Assembly: GCF_024347475.1 (NCBI RefSeq)
Contig: NZ_AP025487.1
Location: 620,001 to 684,000, forward strand
DNA length: 64,000 bases
DNA from: Vibrio fortis
GTDB taxonomy: Bacteria; Pseudomonadota; Gammaproteobacteria; Enterobacterales; Vibrionaceae
Direction of reading: 5' to 3'
Both the position numbers and the translations under genes were made by a program. Positions 1-8,876 of the stretch are shown here, piece by piece (positions within the stretch are counted from its first letter, which is position 1; every line of letters begins with the position of its first letter). The notes below the pieces were generated by a model that was not told the origin of the DNA, made no database searches, and saw nothing but the letters and a program-made list of their open reading frames with translations.

Positions 1-399
1 AATTACAAGTTGCGTAAAGAAAATTGGCAAGACAACCACTTTAAAGTACTTCGATATGCGGCAAAAGATCCAAACGTCGCGCGTATATTCGTCCATCCAG
101 TAATTAAACAAACACTGTGTGATTCTGAGACAGCACAGGGTGATGAACGCAATTGGCTGGGAAAGATAAGACCTTGGTGGGGGCATCATTCGCATTTTCA
201 TGTTCGTCTCCACTGTCCTAAAGATGCATCGAGTTGTGTTGAGCAGAAAGCACCACCAAAAGGGGATGGTTGTGGTTATGAACTTGCAAGTTGGACTCCT
301 AAACAGATACCAGTTCCTCCACCGACTAAAGTCGCCAAATCAAAACCAAAGAAAAAAAAGGTGATGCCAGAATATTGTTCATCTGTCATCGCTAACTGA
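1..399 (+). CDS. mepA: Penicillin-insensitive murein endopeptidase MepA (3' part)
   Basis: C-terminal part of MepA, the periplasmic zinc endopeptidase (family M74) that cuts peptide cross-links in peptidoglycan. The frame is open from the first base, so the gene starts outside the window; the TTG at base 10 is internal. The motif WWGHHSHFHVRL (bases 175-210) carries the closely spaced histidines that bind zinc in this fold. Five cysteines in the remaining part fit the disulfides known in MepA. The C-terminus has a lysine-rich, proline-rich tail before a final Cys-containing segment. Identification rests on the motif and overall resemblance to E. coli MepA and is secure; the signal peptide and N-terminal domain cannot be seen. 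Confidence 0.9.
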   Translation, partial: NYKLRKENWQDNHFKVLRYAAKDPNVARIFVHPVIKQTLCDSETAQGDERNWLGKIRPWWGHHSHFHVRLHCPKDASSCVEQKAPPKGDGCGYELASWTPKQIPVPPPTKVAKSKPKKKKVMPEYCSSVIAN

Positions 400-417
400 T
401 CGTTTGAAGCAAAATTA

Positions 418-445
418 CCGGTTTCTGATTCGCTTCAGAAACTGG
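418..445 (+). terminator. Hairpin after mepA, weak terminator candidate
   Basis: Two 11-base arms (418-428 and 435-445) pair with one mismatch around a six-base loop, about 20 bases after the mepA stop. There is no run of T directly after it, so termination by this hairpin alone is uncertain. Confidence 0.3.
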
Positions 446-581
446 AGAAATGTCACACTTTTGTCTAGAGTGAGTAAAGAGTAAATAAGAATATCGTTTG
501 ATATTTCATCTTTCACAATCCGACAAAAACAAAAACAGAGTCGAAGTGGCATAGTTGGGTCATAACAAGAATGTTTTTGGG

Positions 582-611
582 GTGACAAATAGGACTTACA
601 CGCCGTATATA
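582..611 (+). promoter_or_regulatory. Possible sigma-70 promoter for the small gene at 660
   Basis: GTGACA (582-587) and TATATA (606-611) lie 18 bases apart, about 50 bases before the ATG at 660. The match is by eye only; the -35 box is imperfect. Confidence 0.3.
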
Positions 612-659
612 AGAATTAGAGTCTAGATACCCGTCGATAAGTAATTCGAGGACAAAACC

Positions 660-968
660 ATGACAATGATTTGTGCGAAGGAGTTTTCTGAGTGGTTAAG
701 GCATAGATTTAGCAGTGAGGTTTCTGGTGTTTCTTTAACACGAGAAGATTTAAATAGCTTAACAGGGCGACAGCGCGTAGACCCTGGTTTTATCAATGAT
801 GTGCATTATGAGTTGATGCAGTATGGGATGGCCTTCGTAACCGACACAAGTCGAGAAAACTTTTACCTTGTACATGTCTCTCAAGCATCCAATTGGAGAG
901 AGAGGCTAGAGTATCAATTCGAGAAAGACTTGTTCTGTAATATTTACCCGATAGAGAAGTCAGGATAA
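660..968 (+). CDS. Unrecognised small protein, 102 aa
   Basis: I do not recognise this protein. It is a soluble 102-residue product with no signal peptide or membrane segment. A good ribosome site (GAGGA) lies eight bases before the ATG, and a strong terminator follows immediately, so it looks like a real single-gene transcript. Residues about 20-70 alternate short helices and strands in a way that could be a winged-helix fold (a TREDL helix, then a GRQRVDPGFINDVHYEL helix, then a short beta hairpin), but this is only an impression from the sequence. A second ATG two codons in could be the true start. It has no operon partner: mepA is 260 bases upstream and the next gene is on the other strand. 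Confidence 0.6.
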   Translation: MTMICAKEFSEWLRHRFSSEVSGVSLTREDLNSLTGRQRVDPGFINDVHYELMQYGMAFVTDTSRENFYLVHVSQASNWRERLEYQFEKDLFCNIYPIEKSG

Positions 969-970
969 AA

Positions 971-1004
971 AAAAGGTTCAACTTAACGCTAAGTTGAACC
1001 TTTT
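971..1004. terminator. Bidirectional Rho-independent terminator
   Basis: A perfect 15-base inverted repeat (971-985 and 990-1004) with a four-base loop, A-rich on the left and T-rich on the right. It lies between the converging gene at 660-968 and the ferredoxin gene, and can serve both. Confidence 0.85.
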
Positions 1005-1008
1005 AATT

Positions 1009-1266
<258 letters not shown>

Positions 1267-1278
1267 TCAGCCTTAAGG

Positions 1279-2679
1279 TTACTTACCTGTTGGGTTACGA
1301 GTATCCTGACCAGAATTTAGGTTACGCATTAATAGGCCGTATTCTAGATCCATATCTGCTGGTACAGGAATGAATACGAAGTGGCCGTTTCCTTTTGCGT
1401 CCTCAATTTGTTGTGACTTGCGGTTTTCCATCGCTTCTAGAGTGAAAACAACGTTGCCTTTTGGCGTCATTAGCTCAAGGCTGTCACCAATAATGAATTT
1501 GTTCTTCACTTCTACTTCAGCTAGGTCACCACGGCGTTTACCTGTGAATTCACCAACGAATTGTTGTGCATCAGACACAGAGTAGCCGTAGTCGTAGTTC
1601 TGGTATGTGTCGTGAGTGTGACGACGTAGGAAGCCTTCGGTGTAACCACGGTGAGCTAAGCTCTCTAGAGTGCCCATTAGGCTCTCATCGAATGGTTTGC
1701 CTGCAACAGCATCATCGATTGCTTTACGGTAAACCTGAGCGGTACGAGCACAGTAGTAGAAAGACTTAGTACGGCCTTCGATTTTCAGAGAGTGAACACC
1801 CATCTTCGTTAGACGCTCAACGTGCTGGATCGCGCGTAGGTCTTTCGAGTTCATAATGTATGTGCCGTGCTCGTCTTCAAACGCAGCCATTTTCTCTTCA
1901 GGGCGGTGTGCTTCAGAAAGTAGAACCACTTCATCTGTTGGCTTACCACGACCAATAGTCGTTTCAGGGCGCTCGTCTTGAACCTCAACAGCTTGTGCTT
2001 CAGCTGGATCGAATTTCTCAACGATGTCGCCAGTCTCGTTCTCTTTGCCTTCTTCTACTTTGTATTCCCAACGGCAAGCGTTAGTGCACGTACCTTGGTT
2101 AGGGTCACGTTTGTTGATGTAGCCAGAAAGTAGACAACGACCAGAGTACGCCATGCATAGAGCACCGTGAACGAATACTTCTAGTTCAGTTTCAGGACAG
2201 TGTTCGCGGATTTCTTCGATCTCTTCAAGTGATAGCTCACGAGAAACAATTACACGCTCAACGCCATTTGCAGCCCAGAACTTTACTGTTGCCCAGTTAA
2301 CCGCGTTTGCTTGTACAGATAGGTGGATTGGCATTTCTGGGAATGCTTCACGAACCATCATGATAAGACCTGGGTCTGACATGATAAGAGCGTCAGGGCC
2401 CATTTCCACAACCGGTTTTAGGTCGCGGATGAATGTTTTCAGTTTAGAGTTGTGCGGCTGAATGTTACACACAACGTACAGCTTCTTGCCTTGGGCGTGA
2501 GCTTCGTTGATACCAATTTGTAGGTTTTCATGGTTAAACTCGTTGTTACGAACGCGAAGGCTGTAACGAGGTTGGCCTGCATATACTGCATCTGCACCGT
2601 AGGCAAATGCATAACGCATGTTTTTAAGGCTACCAGCTGGTGATAATAGTTCTGGTACAAATGGTTTTTGTGTCGTCAT
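1279..2679 (-). CDS. trhP: tRNA 5-hydroxyuridine synthase TrhP (YegQ, U32 family)
   Basis: TrhP makes 5-hydroxyuridine at the wobble position (U34) of tRNA, using prephenate as the hydroxyl source; it belongs to the U32 'peptidase' family, whose members now known are mostly hydroxylases. The U32 signature is clear at residues about 167-185 (EVFVHGALCMAYSGRCLLS). Cys175, Cys182, Cys198 and Cys202 are placed as expected for an iron-sulfur centre. The protein has 466 residues against 453 in E. coli; an acidic stretch at about 208-260 accounts for part of this. The start is supported by the good N-terminal match (PELLSPAGSLKNMRYAFAYG). It forms a two-gene unit with the downstream ferredoxin. Confidence 0.93.
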   Translation of the reverse strand: MTTQKPFVPELLSPAGSLKNMRYAFAYGADAVYAGQPRYSLRVRNNEFNHENLQIGINEAHAQGKKLYVVCNIQPHNSKLKTFIRDLKPVVEMGPDALIMSDPGLIMMVREAFPEMPIHLSVQANAVNWATVKFWAANGVERVIVSRELSLEEIEEIREHCPETELEVFVHGALCMAYSGRCLLSGYINKRDPNQGTCTNACRWEYKVEEGKENETGDIVEKFDPAEAQAVEVQDERPETTIGRGKPTDEVVLLSEAHRPEEKMAAFEDEHGTYIMNSKDLRAIQHVERLTKMGVHSLKIEGRTKSFYYCARTAQVYRKAIDDAVAGKPFDESLMGTLESLAHRGYTEGFLRRHTHDTYQNYDYGYSVSDAQQFVGEFTGKRRGDLAEVEVKNKFIIGDSLELMTPKGNVVFTLEAMENRKSQQIEDAKGNGHFVFIPVPADMDLEYGLLMRNLNSGQDTRNPTGK

Positions 2680-2814
2680 TGCTTCTTTCTCTAATCTGAT
2701 CTCAAGTCAGGTTGACATCACCAAGTGATATCAAAGGGGCGCAAATTTTACGCTAAAATGAGATCCAACACTAGTTATTTAGGGTAGAAGCCAGTAATAA
2801 AAGCAGGGGTATTA

Positions 2815-3078
2815 GGGTCTGTTAATCTTTCGAGCTGATTTTTGCAGCGCTTTGTGGGAGATTTCTACAAGGCAGAGGCTTTGATGTGTAGTTAGCCTAC
2901 ATGAAAAGCCGACAACGCAGTAGAGATGAACCACAAAGGCTGCCCGAAGGGTTCGGCTAGAATCGTTTTATGCTTTGTTAAGAAGTATTTACTTAGAGTT
3001 ACTAGGCTACATACTCCTTGCCGCGCCTAAAACGATTCTAACTCGAACAAAACTTAACTGCGAAAGGTCAACAGACCC
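2815..3078. mobile_element. Non-coding MITE-like element with terminal inverted repeats
   Basis: A 264-bp stretch whose ends form an inverted repeat: the first 18 bases and the reverse complement of the last 18 agree at 16 positions, both starting GGGTCTGTT. The dinucleotide TA flanks both ends (2813-2814 and 3079-3080), as expected for elements moved by IS630/mariner-type transposases. A second, internal perfect 13-base inverted repeat (TAGAATCGTTTTA at 2958-2970 and its complement at 3028-3040) adds structure. No open reading frame is present. It lies between trhP and rdgC. Calling it a MITE is an inference; I recall similar ends in Vibrio intergenic regions but cannot search for copies. 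Confidence 0.6.
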
Positions 3079-3082
3079 TATC

Positions 3083-3113
3083 AGGCTCTCAAGAGAATAG
3101 ATCTTGAGAGCCT
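3083..3113 (-). terminator. Hairpin after rdgC
   Basis: A 12-base perfect inverted repeat (3083-3094 and 3102-3113) starts eight bases beyond the rdgC stop. Read in the rdgC direction it is followed by TGAT and then the end of the MITE-like element instead of a T-run, so the insertion may have replaced the original T-tract. Confidence 0.5.
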
Positions 3114-3120
3114 TGTTTGA

Positions 3121-4035
3121 TTAAGCCTCTGGGTGAGGTAGACCACCTAAAGAGTCAAATAGATTTGGTAGGAAAGCGCTGAACTCACCACACAGTAGAG
3201 AGAAGTCTGCATCGAATCGAGCTGCTTGATCTTCACGTGGAATATCGTCGTTTTCGTCTTTAAGGTCATCGCTGAATTTCAGGCGCTTAATGCTGCCATC
3301 TTCACCAAGAATGAACTCAATACGATCTTGCCAGTTAACGGCAAGCTTAGTGACGACTTTGTTTGCTTCGATGTGGTTCTTGATCTCGTCAGCTTCTAGC
3401 TCTTGCTTCTTAACGCGAATGATACCGCCATCCTCTTGGATAGATTTAAGCTCTGCTTCGTCCAACATGTTAATGCCTTGTGGAGTGTCGCCAGTTTTCA
3501 CCCACTCCGTTAGGGTTTCATCGATTGCACGCTCTGGAATTGCAGGTACAACAGGTAGGCTACCCATTGTTTTACGTAGCAATGCCAATACGTCTTCGGC
3601 CTTTTTGTAACTGCTCGCATCAACAACGATGAAGCCTTCTTTTGGCATGATTAAAGCGTATGTTAAGTTGCTGCGACTGAACGCACGCGGAAGAAGATCG
3701 ATGATGATGTCTTCTTTGATGCTGTCTTTCTCTTTTTTCTTCACAGGTTGGCCTGATTCAACCTCAAGCGCTTCTACTTTTGCATTCAATGTTTCTTTAA
3801 TCACTGAAGCGGGTAGCATCTTCTCTTCTTTCTTTGCACAAATCAGAATGCGGTTTTCAGAAACATGCGTCATCATGTCACCGTGCTTACCCATAGCGTG
3901 AACCCAACCAAACTTCTGTTTGTCTTGGCTGCCGCAAGGTGTGAAGCGAAATTCTTCTAGCTGCTTCTCTAGCTTGTCTGCATTGAACTCAATATCACGA
4001 TTGAAGCGATACACTAGGCAATTTTTAAACCACAT
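3121..4035 (-). CDS. rdgC: Recombination-associated protein RdgC
   Basis: RdgC is a nucleoid-associated, ring-forming dimer that binds double-stranded DNA without sequence preference and limits RecA loading and strand exchange. At 304 residues it matches the E. coli length (303). The N-terminus ([14 protein letters not shown]) and the C-terminal [21 protein letters not shown] segment are typical of the family. It is a single gene with its own hairpin downstream and a MITE-like element just beyond. Its start codon faces phoB across a 195-base divergent intergenic region that also carries the phoB Pho box. Confidence 0.95.
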   Translation of the reverse strand: MWFKNCLVYRFNRDIEFNADKLEKQLEEFRFTPCGSQDKQKFGWVHAMGKHGDMMTHVSENRILICAKKEEKMLPASVIKETLNAKVEALEVESGQPVKKKEKDSIKEDIIIDLLPRAFSRSNLTYALIMPKEGFIVVDASSYKKAEDVLALLRKTMGSLPVVPAIPERAIDETLTEWVKTGDTPQGINMLDEAELKSIQEDGGIIRVKKQELEADEIKNHIEANKVVTKLAVNWQDRIEFILGEDGSIKRLKFSDDLKDENDDIPREDQAARFDADFSLLCGEFSAFLPNLFDSLGGLPHPEA

Positions 4036-4161
4036 ATACTTTTTCTCATACCTTTTTAGAAGTGCTCCATCATAGGGGATTTGATCGAATTTGTCGTTAA
4101 TTCGCTATCAAAACTTCTAAAGTGAAACGATTGAGACAGTTATATTAAAATTTGTTTTCAA

Positions 4162-4195
4162 AGGTCACAAAAGTGTCATAATTAACTCTGATAAT
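4162..4195 (+). promoter_or_regulatory. Pho box and -10 element of phoB
   Basis: Two imperfect copies of the PhoB 7-mer, with GTCA cores at 4164 and 4175 (11-base period as in the CTGTCAT-N4-CTGTCAT Pho box), followed after 10 bases by GATAAT (4190-4195). This is the normal architecture of a PhoB-activated promoter, so phoBR is probably autoregulated. Confidence 0.6.
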
Positions 4196-4230
4196 GCAAT
4201 GCGTTGATTAAATACAAAGGCTATTCAATT

Positions 4231-4920
4231 ATGTCGAGAAGGATTCTGGTCGTTGAGGATGAAGCACCTATTCGTGAGATGCTGTGTTTTGTACTTGAAC
4301 AAAAAGGCTACCAAGCAGTAGAAGCTGAAGATTACGATACAGCGGTGAACAAGCTATGTGAACCTTTCCCAGATCTAGTATTACTAGATTGGATGTTACC
4401 GGGTGGTAGCGGTATTAATTTCATCAAGCATATGAAGCGCGAAGAACTCACTCGTAACATCCCAGTGGTAATGCTGACAGCGCGTGGTGAAGAGGAAGAC
4501 AAGGTTCGTGGTTTAGAAGTGGGCGCAGATGACTACATCACTAAGCCATTCTCACCAAAAGAACTGGTTGCTCGTTTGAAAGCTGTGATTCGTCGTGTGA
4601 CACCAACGGCTCTAGAAGATGTGATCGACGTGCAAGGCCTCAAGCTTGATCCTGTTTCTCACCGTGTTACCGCGAGTGATGGCCCTGTTGATATGGGACC
4701 GACAGAATTCAAAATGTTGCATTTCTTTATGACGCATCAAGAGCGTGTATATAGCCGCGAGCAGCTACTGAATAATGTTTGGGGAACCAACGTTTACGTA
4801 GAAGACCGTACTGTGGATGTACATATTCGTCGCCTTCGCAAAGCGCTTGAAGCTGCAGGCCACGATAAACTGATTCAAACAGTTCGCGGTGCTGGCTATC
4901 GCTTCTCTACAAAAGCTTAA
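4231..4920 (+). CDS. phoB: Phosphate regulon response regulator PhoB
   Basis: PhoB activates phosphate-starvation genes after phosphorylation by PhoR. Residues 1-120 form the receiver domain with acidic Asp10, phospho-acceptor Asp53, Thr82 and Lys104; the rest is the OmpR-type winged-helix DNA-binding domain, ending in the recognition region ([20 protein letters not shown]). I chose the ATG at 4231, giving 229 residues, exactly the E. coli length, with an AAAGG ribosome site; the frame is also open to 4204 but the extra residues have no counterpart. phoR follows after 35 bases. A Pho box lies directly upstream. Identification is certain. Confidence 0.97.
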   Translation: MSRRILVVEDEAPIREMLCFVLEQKGYQAVEAEDYDTAVNKLCEPFPDLVLLDWMLPGGSGINFIKHMKREELTRNIPVVMLTARGEEEDKVRGLEVGADDYITKPFSPKELVARLKAVIRRVTPTALEDVIDVQGLKLDPVSHRVTASDGPVDMGPTEFKMLHFFMTHQERVYSREQLLNNVWGTNVYVEDRTVDVHIRRLRKALEAAGHDKLIQTVRGAGYRFSTKA

Positions 4921-4955
4921 TATATGGCTTCGATGCCCGATTTACGGAGTCCTGA

Positions 4956-6254
4956 ATGGTTGAAAAGTTAACCTGGAAGAAGCTGGCTTGGGAGCTGGCT
5001 TTTTTTTACGCACCTTGGTTTATAGTTGGCTGGATATTTGGCTATCTACCTTGGTTATTGCTGGCTGCTACGGTATTGCAGTTGGCATGGCATCTTCACA
5101 ACCAAATGCGTCTATCGGCGTGGTTGTGGGATGAAAAGCGATTAACACCACCTTCAGGTTCTGGAAATTGGGAGTCTCTGTTTAACGGTATCTACCGCAT
5201 GCAACAGAGACAGCGTCGTAAGCGCAAAGAGTTAACCAATCTGATTCGCCGTTTCCGTAATGGTGCGGAATCGCTGCCTGATGCCGTTGTGGTATTTCGT
5301 AGTGAAGGCAATATTGTTTGGTGTAACAAACTCGCTCAATACTTACTCGGCTTTCGTTGGCCGGATGATTCTGGTCAGCCAATCTCCAATCTGATTCGTA
5401 CTCCAGATTTCATAAAGTACCTCAATAAGCAGGACTTCTCTGAGCCATTAGAGATGCCTTCTCCCCTGAATGTCGAGCGTATGTTGGAATTACGTATCGT
5501 GCCTTATACTGAGGGCGAGCACCTTATGGTGGTGCGTGATGTTACTCAGCTTAAGCAACTTGAGGGCATGCGTCGTAATTTCTTCGCTAACGTTTCTCAT
5601 GAACTGCGTACACCAATGACTGTGCTTCAAGGCTACCTTGAAATGACTGAAGACCCAGATATGGTGGTCGGCCCGATGTGGAGTAAAGCGCATGGGGTGA
5701 TGACAGAGCAGTTGAATCGCATGAATAGTCTAGTCAATCAATTGTTGACGTTATCCAAGATTGAAGCGGCTCCAATGCATGATCTGGATGAAGTGGTTAA
5801 TGTTCCTGCGATGCTCGAGGTACTCGAGAAAGAAGCGACAAGTTTGAGTGGTGATAAAGAGCATAAGCTTGAATTTGATATCGATAAGAGCTTACGTGTT
5901 CTCGCCGATGAAGATCAGCTACGCAGCGCCATCTCTAATCTGGTGTACAACGCAGTGAAATACACGCCAGCGGGCGCTACGGTGAAGGTGCGTTGGTATC
6001 AAACCAGTCAAGGTGCCTGTCTAGATGTCTCCGATACCGGTGATGGTATTGAGCCTCAACACCTGCACAGATTAACTGAGCGTTTCTATCGTGTAGATAA
6101 GGCGCGATCTCGAGATACCGGAGGGAGCGGCTTAGGGCTCGCGATTGTGAAGCATGCACTCAGCCATCACGACTCACATCTCGAAATACAGAGTAAAGTT
6201 GGCGTTGGGAGTCGTTTCTCCTTTACGCTACCAAGCCGTCTAACAGTTCAATGA
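4956..6254 (+). CDS. phoR: Phosphate regulon sensor histidine kinase PhoR
   Basis: Inner-membrane histidine kinase that phosphorylates PhoB when phosphate is scarce and dephosphorylates it otherwise, under control of the Pst transporter and PhoU. Two hydrophobic segments at about residues 14-45 anchor it with almost no periplasmic loop, as in E. coli PhoR. A PAS-like domain follows (about 100-195), then the H-box NVSHELRTP with His215, the N-box around Asn332 (YNAVKYTP), DTGDGI at 360-365 and the G-box [12 protein letters not shown] at 389-400. Its last codon overlaps the start of the PstS-like gene (ATGA), so phoB, phoR and that gene form one unit. Confidence 0.96.
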   Translation: MVEKLTWKKLAWELAFFYAPWFIVGWIFGYLPWLLLAATVLQLAWHLHNQMRLSAWLWDEKRLTPPSGSGNWESLFNGIYRMQQRQRRKRKELTNLIRRFRNGAESLPDAVVVFRSEGNIVWCNKLAQYLLGFRWPDDSGQPISNLIRTPDFIKYLNKQDFSEPLEMPSPLNVERMLELRIVPYTEGEHLMVVRDVTQLKQLEGMRRNFFANVSHELRTPMTVLQGYLEMTEDPDMVVGPMWSKAHGVMTEQLNRMNSLVNQLLTLSKIEAAPMHDLDEVVNVPAMLEVLEKEATSLSGDKEHKLEFDIDKSLRVLADEDQLRSAISNLVYNAVKYTPAGATVKVRWYQTSQGACLDVSDTGDGIEPQHLHRLTERFYRVDKARSRDTGGSGLGLAIVKHALSHHDSHLEIQSKVGVGSRFSFTLPSRLTVQ

Positions 6255-7228
6255 GTCAATTGATGAGAAAATTGTCCGTCTCTAGCCTTTTGATTGCCAC
6301 TCTAACCATGAGTGGCATCGTTCGTTCTGAGCAAACTACGGAATCTCTGCCAGACTACAAAAAAGTCCATGGTATTTCGGGAAGTCTCTTATCGGTTGGA
6401 TCAGATACCTTGGCTGGTATGACAACACTGTGGATGGAAGAGTTTAAGACTTACTACCCAAATGTGAACGCGCAGGTACAGGCTTCTGGTTCGTCGACTG
6501 CTCCTCCTGCATTGACCGAGGGCACAGCACACTTAGGGCCAATGAGCCGACCAATGCGCCTTCGTGAGATTGAAGCCTTTGAGCGTGAACACGGCTATAA
6601 GCCGACCGCGCTTAAAGTTGCAATTGATGCGATTGGTATCTTTGTTCATAGAGATAACCCCATTCAAGGGCTGAACTTTCGCCAAATCGATGGCATCTTT
6701 TCGCAAACTCTACGCTGTGGTGCCAATCAATCCTATGAGACTTGGCAAGACCTGGGTATCACCCAAAGTTGGGCTAAACACCCGTTTCAGTTGTTCGGAC
6801 GAAACTCGGTTTCAGGGACATATGGTTACTTCAAAATGAATGCGCTATGTGGCGGTGATTTTAAAAACCGTGTCAATGAGCAACCGGGCTCTGCCTCAGT
6901 AGTTCAGTCTGTTTCCTCGTCGATTAGTGGTATTGGTTACTCAGGTATAGGTTATCAAGTGGCTGGCGTTAAATTGATTCCGGTAGCGATTCAAGGTGAT
7001 GATTACGTGGATGCCACGCGAGAAAACATCATTGATGGTGATTACCCATTATCTCGATTCCTCTACGTTTATGTGAATAAGCATCCAGAGAGACCTCTTT
7101 CACCAGTAGAGCAGGAGTTCCTAACTTTTGTGTTCTCAAAGCAGGGGCAAGAGTTGGTTGAAAAGGATGGCTACGTAGCGATCCCAAGAGAGTTTGCCCA
7201 ACAAGAGCTAGCTAAAGTTGGGCTGTAA
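6251..7228 (+). CDS. PstS-like periplasmic phosphate-binding protein
   Basis: Periplasmic solute-binding protein of the PstS family, 325 residues. A signal peptide covers about residues 1-26. The phosphate-pocket signatures are visible: SVGSDTL near residue 50, [11 protein letters not shown] near 79, and [12 protein letters not shown] near 185, equivalent to the R-x3-SGT motif of PstS. It overlaps the phoR stop by four bases (ATGA). An internal ATG at 6263 would give a more typical signal peptide (MRKLSVSS) and may be used. It may feed PstCAB, whose operon here lacks a pstS, or act as an extra phosphate sensor or scavenger; the sequence does not decide between these. Confidence 0.85.
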   Translation: MSQLMRKLSVSSLLIATLTMSGIVRSEQTTESLPDYKKVHGISGSLLSVGSDTLAGMTTLWMEEFKTYYPNVNAQVQASGSSTAPPALTEGTAHLGPMSRPMRLREIEAFEREHGYKPTALKVAIDAIGIFVHRDNPIQGLNFRQIDGIFSQTLRCGANQSYETWQDLGITQSWAKHPFQLFGRNSVSGTYGYFKMNALCGGDFKNRVNEQPGSASVVQSVSSSISGIGYSGIGYQVAGVKLIPVAIQGDDYVDATRENIIDGDYPLSRFLYVYVNKHPERPLSPVEQEFLTFVFSKQGQELVEKDGYVAIPREFAQQELAKVGL

Positions 7229-7238
7229 TTGCGCTACT

Positions 7239-8876
7239 TTATGAAGGCTTGGTTTCGGTATTATCATCGAAACCATTCTCTTCGAAGCCATTGTTATTAA
7301 AACCATTGTTATCGAAGCTAAGCTGCCAGTCGACTTGCTCCCAAAGTTCTTGCTCTTGTGCTAAATCTGCGGCGAGCAGCTTGTTTTCAGTCAGCCACTC
7401 AGGGTTATCACAGCTCAGCTTCCAATGATCTTTATCCACGGGCTCTATCTTAATATCTAACAGTGGCGCATCATTACGCTGTCCATTCAATAAAATAGCT
7501 AAACGAAGAATTTTCACTAAACCGATTATCTGCTTTTTCTTGAACAGGCTGAAATCGGGTATATCTTGAAGCTTTAAAGACTTGCGTTGGAAGCGTGCCA
7601 AAGTCGCCATCACCGACTGCTGCTCACTGTTGAAGCCAGGCATATTGGTGTGCTTTAAGATGTAGGCAGAGTGACGATGAAACCCTTGAAAGCTAATACT
7701 AAGACCGACTTCATGGAGTAGGGCACTCCAACTCAAGAGGTCAAATAGCTGACTTTTTTTCTTGATGCCAAGTGAATCTTGCAGTTGATGGATAAACTCT
7801 AAGGCTTGGCCTTTAACTCGTGCTGCATGTTCTAAGTCGACCTGATGTTTGAGTGCTAAGTTTTCTGTGGTTCGCATTCGAATATCGGAGCGTTGAAAGC
7901 GCTCTTCCATTTCATACAACAGACCCTCTCGAAGTGCGCCATCTGAAAAGTGCATCTCCTTGATCGATAACGCTTTGAAAATACCTGTAAGAATAGCAAC
8001 ACCCGCCGCAAATACCGGCTGACGCTCAACGGTTAATCCCTTAATGTCGATATCGTCAATGGTTTTGTGCTCGCATAAGGTATCGATAAGGTGTTCTAAT
8101 CTTTTCTCTGTGATGATTGAGTCTTCATAACCTAAGCCAATTAGGACTTCTTTGATGGCTTTAATCGTACCAGAAGAGCCTAGAGCTGCCTCCCAGCCTC
8201 TCTTTTTATATTGTGCAGTCAGTGGCTCGAGGCGCTGTTGGGCAGCGATTATCGCTTTAGCAAAGTTCTTTGATGAGAGTTTATTATTGGCGAAATAGCG
8301 ATGAGTAAAACTTACACAGCCCATTTGTTTACTATTGACCAGCTTGGCTTCAAAGCCTTCACCAATGATCAGTTCGGTACTGCCCCCGCCAATATCAACC
8401 ACCAGTTTAGAGTCGGATTCGGGTTGGGTGTGCGCAACGCCAAGATAGATGAGACGAGCTTCCTCTTGGCCAGGGATCACTTCAATTGGGAAAGGGAGCA
8501 CCTCTTTTGCTCTCTGGATAAAAATATGAGCATTGTTTGCTTGTCGAAGGGTATGAGTTGCCGCGATACGAACGTTGTCTAACTCAAAGCCTTGTATGCG
8601 CTCTGCAAACATAGCTAAGCACTCAAGGCCTCGCTCCATGGCACTGTTGCTGAGGTTAGACTGGCTGTCTAGACCAGAACCTAAACGCACGCGCTGTTTG
8701 TGGCGGCTAACAAGTTGTAGCTCTTGGCCAATGACCTTCGCGACCACCATGTGGAAGCTGTTGGAGCCTAAGTCAATGGCCGCGACATTTCGGATTGGCG
8801 TAGATGCCGCCTCAAGTAAGGCGGTATCTAGGGAAGTATTTTTTTCTTTAGAGGAAGCATCGTTAGTTTTGCTCAT
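7239..8876 (-). CDS. ppx: Exopolyphosphatase / pppGpp phosphatase (Ppx/GppA family)
   Basis: Ppx removes terminal phosphates from polyphosphate chains. The ASKHA-fold phosphate loop [15 protein letters not shown] lies near residue 40, the second loop [13 protein letters not shown] follows near 165, and an HD-like C-terminal part contains LLHEVGL and HRHSAYIL. I chose the ATG at 8876 (545 residues), which overlaps the ppk end by 14 bases; a longer frame to 8975 lies inside ppk and looks spurious. Compared with E. coli (513 residues) it has a longer N-terminus and an odd C-terminal tail with three Asn-Gly-Phe repeats. ppk and ppx form a translationally overlapping pair as in E. coli. The 3' end converges on the PstS-like gene ten bases away. 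Confidence 0.93.
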   Translation of the reverse strand: MSKTNDASSKEKNTSLDTALLEAASTPIRNVAAIDLGSNSFHMVVAKVIGQELQLVSRHKQRVRLGSGLDSQSNLSNSAMERGLECLAMFAERIQGFELDNVRIAATHTLRQANNAHIFIQRAKEVLPFPIEVIPGQEEARLIYLGVAHTQPESDSKLVVDIGGGSTELIIGEGFEAKLVNSKQMGCVSFTHRYFANNKLSSKNFAKAIIAAQQRLEPLTAQYKKRGWEAALGSSGTIKAIKEVLIGLGYEDSIITEKRLEHLIDTLCEHKTIDDIDIKGLTVERQPVFAAGVAILTGIFKALSIKEMHFSDGALREGLLYEMEERFQRSDIRMRTTENLALKHQVDLEHAARVKGQALEFIHQLQDSLGIKKKSQLFDLLSWSALLHEVGLSISFQGFHRHSAYILKHTNMPGFNSEQQSVMATLARFQRKSLKLQDIPDFSLFKKKQIIGLVKILRLAILLNGQRNDAPLLDIKIEPVDKDHWKLSCDNPEWLTENKLLAADLAQEQELWEQVDWQLSFDNNGFNNNGFEENGFDDNTETKPS

